This document shows, one piece after another, positions 10,026-17,086 of a stretch of 17,086 nt of DNA (the first letter of the stretch is position 1; every line of letters starts with the position of its first letter). The notes beneath the pieces are model-generated. The model made no database searches, had not been told where the DNA came from, and saw nothing but the letters and a program-made list of their open reading frames with translations. The position numbers and the translations under genes are program-made. This DNA is from Trachelipus rathkii (Eukaryota; Arthropoda; Malacostraca; Isopoda; Trachelipodidae), in assembly GCA_015478945.1 (NCBI GenBank), contig JABUQX010028299.1:15001-32086 (forward strand), in the 5' to 3' direction.

Positions 10026-11126
10026 TATATATTTTGAACTTTATAGGTTGCTGGAATAATTTAAAGAACTTTTTCTACGTCATAAACTGTAAACAGTTAA
10101 TGAAAACACCTGATCTTAATTTGTTTTTTAAAAAAATTCACGAAAAAATAATTTCTAAAAATATTTCTTTAATAAACTTTATTATTAATTCACTGAATTT
10201 TAATATCGAAACTATTTTTCCGTTCTGCTCGGTTGAAAAGGAAATCCACCAAAAAAAACAGAAATTAATTGAGATCGTAAAACTGAATTAGGACATACTA
10301 ATTTATGCCTAGCTTTCTAGAGAACTATCGAGGTGCGGAGCTACTTTACTCTCATTTTTTTGTTCTTTTTGGAAGAAAATTTTTAGTCGGTTCTCTTCAT
10401 TTTTTGTTTCATGGTACGTAAAAATTCGATCAAATTATTATCAAATTGTTTCACTTCATTTCAAAATTTAACGTTTCCTGTTATTCAAAATTCTTTGCAA
10501 AAACAGATGAAAACTATAAACCCTCATTCAATATTAGTTAATTTTCATTTTTTACGGTCCTTTCGTATTTTAAAAACTTCATCAAGTTTTATTTCTTTAA
10601 TAATTTTTTTAAATATTCCGTGAAGGTGAAGGTCCTTTCAAATTCCATTTTTTTTCCACTTAATATTTGATATTTTCGTTTTTTATTCAAGTATTTGAAC
10701 CGACCTCATTCGTCACCTATATTTTGAATTTAGTATGAGTAATGTCTTCGAACTCTTGACCTGAATAAGTATTCCTTTTCAAATTCAAACTTTCGACTCT
10801 GAAAGTCAGATTAGTGCTTACAGAGTCTACAGTATATACATTTTTTTTGTTTCAAAAATTTTTTTTCGCTTTGCTTTTGAGGATAAAAAAATATAATTCA
10901 CAATTTTACTGACATAACACTGCAAATGCTATAGGGAAAGACATAAAGATTGCCAATATAAAATGGTAACTAAAGTATTATTACGGACAGGTAAAGGTAT
11001 ACATATTTAATAATGCAAAATTTTTTTCAATGAACTATTTAAATAATTAAAAATATAAAGAATAAAATGAAATACTTTAAAATATTTAAATCTTCATATT
11101 TAATTCAGGAAAGATTTATAACTGAT
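10026..11126. promoter_or_regulatory. Upstream flank of the emc-like gene, promoter not located
   Basis: AT-rich single-copy-looking sequence without a convincing gene. On the minus strand TTATTCCAG ends at 10051 and could be an acceptor for an upstream 5' UTR exon. CTATAAAG at 10049-10042 looks like a TATA box but lies too near the start codon to serve as one. GACTCTG (10795-10801) and CAGAGTC (10821-10827) form a perfect 7-bp hairpin arm pair. Confidence 0.3.
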
Positions 11127-11264
11127 TAATAAAATAATAATAATAATAATAATAATAATACTAATAAAATATAATAATAATAATATATATTAATAATATA
11201 ATAATAATAAATAATAATAATATAATAATAATATAATATAATATATAATAATAATAAATATAAT

Positions 11265-11353
<89 letters not shown>

Positions 11354-11410
11354 TAATAATAATACTAATAATAATATATAAAATAATGATAATAAATAAA
11401 TAATATAATA
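11127..11410. repeat. (AAT)n microsatellite, 5' flank of the PLE
   Basis: Long AAT/TAA runs, purest at about 11275-11350, stop where Penelope-like coding sequence becomes recognisable. Confidence 0.95.
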
Positions 11411-13055
11411 GTTTATAAACAGAATCGCTTATGAAATAAAAAACAAAAGAATTTCTACAAAATTAAAAGAACTGGATTTAATAATTTAGGATATATATAT
11501 ATGGATTGCCTAAAATACACAAAACTCAGAAAATTCACCTTTGAGATTCTGTAATATCCTAATGTGGCGGACGGTTATCACACGAAATTGTCCCATATCT
11601 GAAACAGCATTATCCGATCCATATCTTAATGCAACTCTTTCATTGGTTAAATCAAATATGAAACATTATGTAAAATTATGAAGCTAAAACTGAAGCCACA
11701 ATATATTTCGCGCTCACTTGATATGTAGATCTTTGTTCAAATAAATGTTCGTGTTTCTTGATACGATTGACATAATATTTAACGAAGTGTATCACTCAAA
11801 TAACCCTACCCCCAACCAGATATAATCGAACAACATATGAGAACCTTTTATTATTTGTTGTACTCGGGTAGTGAGTTAAATTTAAAGAAAAAATATATCT
11901 ACAAACTGATGGAGCGCCGATGGGCTCACCACTTGGACGTACATTTGCTGACTTCTATTTGTTCAAAAAAGAAAAAAACAAAATCCTTCGTGAAACAACA
12001 CTTAACCGCCATAATTTTACATCGTATGTCGTACGACACCCTCACTTATTTTAGGACATAGGATCATATACATCAGTTCTTCAATAGAATTCAAGAGTTT
12101 GTTTGTCAAGCTTAAAATTCACATCGAAACTTCTGGTTAATAATGCATCTGTTTTTTAGACATCTAAAATCAATGTTAATCTCTGACGGCTCATTATCAC
12201 AGGCTATCATGTCAACCACTGATAGATGGTCTGTATTTTGATATGGATCCTATTCATCCGACTATTTACAAAAGCTCTATTCGAAAAATTTTAGTTTACA
12301 GTGCATACAACATATGTAGCTCAACTTGGAAAACTTCTTTGATTGAATGAATATTTGCCGCATAAGTTAAAATTTAATTATAAGCTGTGATTCATCCACA
12401 ATATCGCTTGAAAAATTTTAATTAATAAAACCCTTGCAAAATTTATAATAAGAAAACTAAATACAAACAAAAAATAATCAGAAAAGTTCTTCAAACTTCC
12501 AATGCTAGATTGTCAATAATGGTAAGAGAAGTGCCTCGTAATATTTTTGAATTGCTCACATGTGTTCAAAAATTAAAGTCAGACTCTACCCATAAGTCCA
12601 AACAACTGTCATCCTCCTTTAGCACAAGAAGATGCTTTGCCCGGACAAGCCATCACGTTGTGTCCAATTTTAACGCCCTGAGTAGACTGTCGTCGACATA
12701 TAGTTGGTTACCGAAGAATAGATTGTCGACAGGGCTATATCAAACATCTCTACAGTCCCAATGCAAAATCTTTGAACATTTCAATAACGCACATGGTCTA
12801 AATCAAACTAATTAGTAATGATTCTAACACTTCACAATATATACAGATCGTGTGAAGTCAGAAAACTTAAAATTGCGGAGGCCTTCTACATCAACAAACG
12901 TAACCAGACATAAATAAATTTTATGTATTTATCAGTCAGTCAGATCCTCAATATCATTTGATTTTACTATTATAAATAGCCTTTAGAAGCTTTCTTAAAT
13001 AATTCCTCTGAAAAATGTCTCAAGTATAGAGCGAAACGCGTCGGGAAATCTATGT
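11411..13055 (+). pseudogene. Decayed Penelope-like retroelement (RT + GIY-YIG remnant)
   Basis: Frame 1 at 11500-11523 reads YGLPKIHK, a hallmark of Penelope RT. DTIDIIFNEVY follows near 11760-11790. Positions 11902-11964 encode GAPMGSPLGRTFADFY, the core block before the catalytic box. At the expected Y-D-D site (12047-12067) the sequence reads YFRT, stop, DH, so the catalytic Asp pair is lost. Later pieces include FDMDPIHPT (near 12235-12265), LVYSAYNICSSW (near 12290-12330) and, at 12866-12898, LKIAEAFYINK, which fits the Glu-bearing helix of the PLE GIY-YIG endonuclease. Frames shift repeatedly. The 5' end is truncated at an (AAT)n array. The 101-codon open frame at 12510-12815 is part of this remnant, not a separate gene. 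Confidence 0.85.
13003..13047 (+). ncRNA. Hammerhead-ribozyme-like motif at PLE 3' end, degenerate
   Basis: Stem I pairs TTCCT (13003-13007) with GGGAA (13043-13047), including one G-U. CTGA (13008-13011) matches the start of the conserved core. Stem II can form between GTCTC (13017-13021) and GAGC (13029-13032), with one bulge. GAAA (13033-13036) and the short palindrome ACGCGT (13036-13041) supply the second core strand and a minimal stem III. C13042 is the expected cleavage-site base. Defects: core G8 is A, two extra bases precede stem II, and stem II lacks a base. Minimal hammerheads are known from PLE terminal repeats. This copy is probably inactive. Confidence 0.55.
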
Positions 13056-13159
13056 AAATAAATCTTCTTCTTCTTCTTTCTGTATTCATTATTTTTAAAA
13101 GATTATTTTAAGGAAATTAAATTAAATGTAAAAAATAAATATTTAGAACGTTGGAATTA

Positions 13160-13282
13160 AATCAAAAACTTTTAATAATAATAATAATATAATAATTAAA
13201 TAATAATAATAATAATAATAATAATCAATAACTAAATAATAATAATAATAATTAAATAATTAATACAATAATAATAATAATA

Positions 13283-13320
<38 letters not shown>

Positions 13321-13495
13321 TATAATAATAATAATAATAATATAATAAAATAATATAATATTAATAATCATATAATAATAATAATAATAATAAATAATAA
13401 TATAATAAAATAATAAATATAATAATAATAAATAATAATATATAAAATAATAATAATTATAAATAAATATAATATAATAATAATGAATAATAAAT
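13160..13495. repeat. (AAT)n microsatellite, 3' flank of the PLE
   Basis: AAT runs with ATAATA interruptions over about 330 nt, starting about 110 nt beyond the hammerhead-like motif. Confidence 0.95.
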
Positions 13496-13548
13496 GTGTA
13501 ATTTGCTGCGATTTTAATGTGGATCTACTTGCTGATTACTCATAAATT

Positions 13549-13660
13549 TTCGACTCCGATGCGACTCCGACTCCGCTCCTCTTACACAGGAATCTTCGAT
13601 TCCGACTCCGACCCGACTCCACTTGCACAGAGTTTTCGACTCCGACTTTCCGACTTCGGT
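13549..13660. repeat. GC-rich GACTCC minisatellite
   Basis: Units starting TTCGA(C/T)TCCGA lie at 13549, 13595 and 13635 (spacing 46 and 40 bp). Each contains several GACTCC hexamers, and the first two end in CTTACACAG or CTTGCACAG. The surrounding 13500-13790 is the least AT-rich stretch nearby. Both strands show open frames (Ser-Glu or Arg-Ser-rich) that look like repeat artefacts. Confidence 0.8.
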
Positions 13661-13790
13661 ACCCCGCTCCAGGGAATAATTGCATCGACTTTCAAGCGGA
13701 CTGCCGACTGTGGGTCCACGACTCACGGACTCGCTCGACTCGGTGTTGCTCGCAGTGGCTTGTGTTGGTTTGTGTGGTTGATGGGCCTGG

Positions 13791-14056
13791 ATATATATAT
13801 TATATATATATTATTGGTGTTGGTATGTAATTATGTGTGTATATATATATGTTATATATATATATATAGGTATTAATTATATTATAGTATATATATATAT
13901 ATCAGGTTATATCTTTGCCATATATATATATATAGTATAGTATATATATATATATATAGATATATGATTATATTATAGGGTGGTTAGTTGTATTAGATAT
14001 TAGATTGATAGGTATATATATAATACTATATATATATTATATATATTATACTATAT
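13791..14056. repeat. (AT)n microsatellite, interrupted
   Basis: TA runs broken by GGTATTAATT and TTGCCA-type spacers over about 265 nt. It ends at the left edge of the MITE-like element. Confidence 0.9.
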
Positions 14057-14059
14057 TGC

Positions 14060-14446
14060 GGTACTCCTTTAAAAGGATGTTTACATAAAAAGACATGATA
14101 TCGAAACAAATCGCCGAACACTACTCGTGGACCCTGCAGTGTCACGTGTTAGCTAAAATCCAATAGAAGGAGGCAAGAGTGAAATTAAAGTTGAATTATT
14201 TTATCAGGCTCCGAATTTTTTTTGTAGTCCGGCGAAGCCCTGTTGACAAGGGTCGACCTCATTTGTCCAAGATGACGCCGAGAACCTGACTCTTTTCCAT
14301 TTTTGTGATTTAATCTTTTAAAAAAAAACCAAACTGATTTTGGCAAACTCCTAACTCTCATATTGCCTTGACAATAATCGAAAAAAAAATCTATGTACAT
14401 AGTTGTTCGTTCGATATATCATCGTGTTACATCCTTTTAAAGACCA
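14060..14446. mobile_element. MITE-like element with terminal inverted repeats
   Basis: The left end GGTACTCCTTTAAAAGGATG (14060-14079) is mirrored by ACATCCTTTTAAAGACC (14429-14445). Similarity continues inward: GATATCGAAACAAAT on the left against the complement of TTCGTTCGATATATC on the right. No transposase frame is present in the ~390 bp. AT microsatellites touch both sides, so the target-site duplication cannot be read. Confidence 0.65.
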
Positions 14447-14455
14447 AGTTCACAT

Positions 14456-14575
14456 TATATATATATATATATATAGTATATATATATATATATATTTTAT
14501 ATAATATGGACAAATATATATATATAATTTATATTATATATTTATATATATATATATCTTCATATATATATTATC
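14456..14575. repeat. (AT)n microsatellite
   Basis: TA runs interrupted by GTATA and ATGGACAAA on the right side of the MITE-like element. Confidence 0.92.
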
Positions 14576-14610
14576 GTACGTTATATATCTTTAATGCTCT
14601 CTTTTTTCAG

Positions 14611-14750
14611 CTTTGTGGAATGTCCTCTACAATCGCTGCTTTGTTTCCTACTCATTTAATCTCCCTCACCTTAAAGCCCGCGTCTGTGCTCATCGGCAGT
14701 GCGGAAACTGTAAAAAAAAAAAAAAAAAAAAAAAAACACAAAAAAAAAAA
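14611..14750 (+). other. Poly(A)-tailed segment, possible retroposed copy or exon
   Basis: CTCTCTTTTTTCAG (AG at 14609-14610) resembles a splice acceptor. The next ~100 nt is GC-balanced and open in two frames (one reads LCGMSSTIAALFPTHLISLT, another LWNVLYNRCFVSYSF). It runs into 25 A's (14712-14736), CAC, then 11 A's. A non-templated A tail suggests a 3'-truncated retroposed piece; no source was recognised. Confidence 0.35.
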
Positions 14751-14825
14751 GCGATATATGGATATTTTTAAATAAAATTAATAGGACTATTTTAAACGGT
14801 ATTTTATATATTTTATTTTTTGATG

Positions 14826-14920
14826 CGGGGTGGGGCCTTCGGCCCCTCTATATCATCCCCTACGTCCCCTGCAAGGCAGGGGCCCCTCTGCTTCACTCGA
14901 GGGTCACGTGGATCTTTTTT
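14826..14920. other. GC-rich island with two perfect hairpins
   Basis: GGGGCC-TTC-GGCCCC (14832-14846) and CCCCTGC-AAG-GCAGGGG (14866-14882) are perfect stems of 6 and 7 bp with 3-nt loops, set in AT-rich DNA. GGGGCCCC follows at 14879-14886. The role is unknown; it could be the core of a small element. Confidence 0.5.
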
Positions 14921-14935
14921 AAAAAAAACTCCCAA

Positions 14936-15235
14936 TGATAATTATACTAATAATAATTAAATAAACGAAGAATATTTATAATTAGTATCAATTAAAATTC
15001 ATATTAAAGTTATTTAATAATAATTGATATAATAGAAAATATACTAATCAATAATAATAATATAATAATATATAATAATAATACATATATAATAATAATA
15101 AAATAATATACTAATATATGAATAATAATATAATAATAATAATAATTAATAATAATATCATCTAAACTTAATAATTAATAATAATAAAAATTAATAATTT
15201 AAACAATAATTAATTTATATACTAAATCGATTATC
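14936..15235. repeat. AAT-rich low-complexity sequence
   Basis: Degenerate AAT/TAATTA repeats, nothing else recognised. Confidence 0.88.
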
Positions 15236-15262
15236 GATATTGAGCTTTAGCCAAAAAAGTAG

Positions 15263-15279
15263 CTATATATATATATATC

Positions 15280-15344
<65 letters not shown>

Positions 15345-15365
15345 TATATATATTATATATATATA

Positions 15366-15397
<32 letters not shown>
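15263..15397. repeat. (AT)n microsatellite
   Basis: Long, nearly uninterrupted TA run ending six bases before the left end of the next element. Confidence 0.95.
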
Positions 15398-15400
<3 letters not shown>

Positions 15401-15530
15401 GATCCTGTATGTTTTACGACTCCGTCAGTTTGTTTTTTTTTTTTTGTTTTTTTTTTAATATATTATCTAATTAGTAATTAAGAGATAATATAATTTTAAG
15501 TGTGACTGACATATTCAATAATATATATGA

Positions 15531-15568
15531 CCTGTTACGTTTTTACGACTCGTCAGTTTTTTTTTTTT
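15531..15568 (+). repeat. Second copy of the element's left terminus
   Basis: CCTGTTACGTTTTTACGACT followed by CGTCAG and poly-T repeats the 15404 terminus in the same orientation, 127 bp inside the element. It suggests a nested or tandem insertion, or a partial duplication. Confidence 0.75.
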
Positions 15569-15614
15569 AACTAAAGCAATACCCAAGGGTAAATCCGCAA
15601 AGATGGCATGGCGG

Positions 15615-15790
15615 AGTCGGGGTCTCTCGTCTTTCCGGGGAACGACAGGGTAGGCCTATTTTCCCCCTCCGGAGGGGTCTCCGGAACCCCCGCTCTTTGG
15701 TAATTTAACGTTGTCGCGGGGGTTCCCTCGCCCCTCCCGCTACGTGGTATGGAAAACGTCCCACCTCTGTCTCCTCGGCTCGAGCCCCCT
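15615..15790. other. GC-rich core with a perfect 11-bp inverted repeat
   Basis: GGAACCCCCGC (15683-15693) and GCGGGGGTTCC (15716-15726) are perfect complements around a 22-nt loop. Just upstream CCCCTCCGGAGGGG is self-complementary. The block contrasts sharply with the AT-rich arms of the element. The 68-codon frame from 15711 is not recognisable as a protein. Confidence 0.6.
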
Positions 15791-16059
15791 AATTGTTTTT
15801 TTTTTTTTACATTTGTATAAGCCTTATATGCTGATTCAAATATGTAATTGGTTTTTCTGTAAGTGTCGTACTTTAAGCGAGATATTTCAATTTTTTAAAT
15901 TTTTTGATATAATGTGATTTTTAAAAAATTAATTTAAACTATTTCGAACTTTGAAATCAAGTACGTCACACTTAGATTATTGTTAGTAGCAATATGTAAA
16001 AAAAAAAAATCAAACTGACGGAAGTCGTAAAAACATACAAGGCCGGTAATGATATCTAT

Positions 16060-16180
16060 ATATTATATATTATAGTACTATATATAGGTATATATATATA
16101 ATATATAGACTGCTCATTATATATATATATAATATTTATATATATATTATAATAATAATATATATATATTATATTATATT
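16060..16180. repeat. (AT)n microsatellite, interrupted
   Basis: TA and ATTATA runs immediately right of the inverted-end element. Confidence 0.88.
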
Positions 16181-16321
16181 GTTAATGTTTATTAACATTA
16201 GAATTTCTGCAGATTTACGTTGCAAGATTTAGTAAGTAAAGAAACGCGACAGGTGCGTGAAAACTGCAATATAACTTAAGTAAAATTCTCTCGGCAACTG
16301 TTGCAATGTGTGGAGAATACC

Positions 16322-16716
16322 ATGAAGAGTTGTTATAAAAATGAAGTTACCAGAACAAAGATGATTTTACATTCTGATAGAGTCATTAAAAAGCCCAATA
16401 AATCAGGTACAAAACCATTTTATGTTATATGATTTGCTAATAAATGTATTTCGATTTATGACTTGAAAAATCTATTGTAAAATTACTGACGATCTATTAT
16501 ATATTTTGTTTCAATTTATTATATATTTGTTTTATATTTTAGTCATTTTTTTGTATATAGCATTTTTTACATTATTGTTTTTTTGTTGTTTTAATTACAG
16601 AACCAGAAGTTCATTTTGGCAATATGTTCAAAAGTCTTTTTGGATTTCTGCGTATCATGATTCCTTCTTTTTGGCTCTATCCTAAAAGTTTGCTTTCAAA
16701 CATTTGTCTGAATTAA
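16322..16716 (+). CDS. Hypothetical two-exon small protein (66 aa), speculative
   Basis: ATG at 16322 (A at -3) opens 28 codons (begins MKSCYKNEVTRTKM) to TCAG/GTACAA, donor at 16407. A 194-nt T-rich intron ends in TTGTTTTAATTACAG (AG at 16599-16600). The exon from 16601 continues in the required phase: EPEVHFGNMF, ending LLSNICLN and TAA at 16714-16716. The hydrophobic stretch SLFGFLRIMIPSFWLY could be a membrane segment. No family is recognised. The coding evidence is only splice-phase agreement, which can arise by chance. An upstream in-frame stop at about 16275 limits 5' extension. Confidence 0.22.
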
Positions 16717-16791
16717 CAGGTTGGGCTTAAATCACGCAAATCAGAATTCAACATATTGTTTTAAGTTAGCAATTTAAGAAGAAATTATATT

Positions 16792-17082
16792 AGAATCACA
16801 TTGCAAGTCATAATGAGAAGAAAGAAGACATCGTAAAAGCGATGGAAGAATTTTTTAAGTCGCTGCAAACAAGGGATTGTCTGCCGCATTCGAACGTAAG
16901 AAAGAAAACGGGATGCTACACCAATGCAAAGGGGTATTGGCGCTGTACATTGGCTAGTCTCCTTGCCTCTCCTTTATTGTTGCTTGAAGCATTGAAAAAC
17001 ACCCCTGATTGCCCAGTCAGAGAAGCAGAAACGCCAACGTCAAGGGATCGATACAAAGCATGGTCGAAGGTGGCTTGGTAGG
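16792..17082 (+). CDS. Unrecognised open frame at window end
   Basis: An open frame follows an in-frame TAG and reads NHIASHNEKKEDIVKAMEEF before reaching TAG at 17080-17082. The first ATG is at 16842 (79 codons). Base composition is more balanced than nearby. The minus strand of the last ~170 nt is also open, from the window edge to a stop near 16917, reading DAYQATFDHALYRSLDVGVS, so the coding strand is uncertain. No family is recognised. Confidence 0.2.
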
Positions 17083-17086
17083 CGTC

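Larger units (their letters stand above)
15404..16042. mobile_element. Non-autonomous element with long inverted ends
   Basis: The left end (15404-15432, CCTGTATGTTTTACGACT then CCGTCAGTTTG and poly-T) is mirrored at 16011-16042 (CAAACTGACGGAAGTCGTAA... after poly-A). Deeper in, TAAGTGTGAC (15497-15506) pairs perfectly with GTCACACTTA (15965-15974). Thus each arm holds terminal repeat, homopolymer and inner repeat in the same order. There is no transposase frame. The superfamily is unresolved and no target-site duplication is evident. Confidence 0.75.

Noticed and set aside
10042..10049. TATA box for the emc-like gene
   Set aside because: CTATAAAG is only about 17-24 nt from the start codon, too near to direct a transcript containing that ATG with a normal leader.
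10013..10291. 92-codon plus-strand open frame overlapping the emc start
   Set aside because: Lys/Ile/Asn/Phe-rich product of AT-rich DNA, antisense to a well-supported gene.
12510..12815. 101-codon frame as a separate gene
   Set aside because: It lies between RT and endonuclease pieces of the Penelope-like remnant and ends by frameshift decay.
13514..13876. Overlapping open frames on both strands in the GACTCC region
   Set aside because: A hexamer repeat keeps several frames open at once; no domain or splice context supports a gene.
14368..14775. 135-codon frame through an AT array and poly(A)
   Set aside because: Most of it is Tyr/Ile from AT repeats and poly-Lys from the A tract; only 14611-14711 has normal complexity.

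Overview
The window is eukaryotic nuclear DNA, most likely from an arthropod and probably a decapod crustacean. That is inferred from three things: a spliced emc/Id-type gene, decayed LINEs of a style common in crab and shrimp genomes, and very dense (AT)n, (AAT)n, (GA)n, (GTT)n and (TACA)n microsatellites. Most of the 17 kb is repeats and decayed mobile elements. Only one protein gene is well supported.

Layout. Positions 1-985 (+): C-terminal part of a decayed non-LTR reverse transcriptase, cut by the window edge. 1345-3047 (-): a second, different LINE, internally deleted, carrying a tRNA-like SINE fragment and a 107-nt (GA)n expansion. 3050-5157: AT microsatellites and AT desert around one possible small exon. 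5158-7242: unassigned, with strong G-over-C skew in part and a second GA array. 7243-8080: inverted-repeat, AT and GTT simple sequence. 8221-10025 (-): emc/Id-like HLH gene in two exons. Its 1286-nt intron holds a 25-bp minisatellite and a degenerate ~45-bp repeat. 10026-11126: upstream flank of emc. 11411-13055 (+): a decayed Penelope-like element (PLE) with RT and GIY-YIG-end remnants, followed by a hammerhead-ribozyme-like motif and bracketed by (AAT)n arrays. 13549-13660: GC-rich GACTCC minisatellite. 14060-14446: MITE-like element with inverted termini. 14611-14750: poly(A)-tailed segment. 14832-14882: GC-rich hairpins. 15404-16042: non-autonomous element with inverted termini and an extra internal copy of its left end. 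16322-17082: weak small-gene candidates.

The emc-like protein should act as a bHLH antagonist: it has a helix-loop-helix but no basic DNA-binding region. The other recognisable parts are selfish elements that no longer encode intact proteins. The most interesting signals are the hammerhead-like fold at the PLE 3' end, the emc gene model with its repeat-filled intron, and the three-ended inverted-repeat element near 15.4-16.0 kb. All calls come from reading the sequence by eye; no database search was run.
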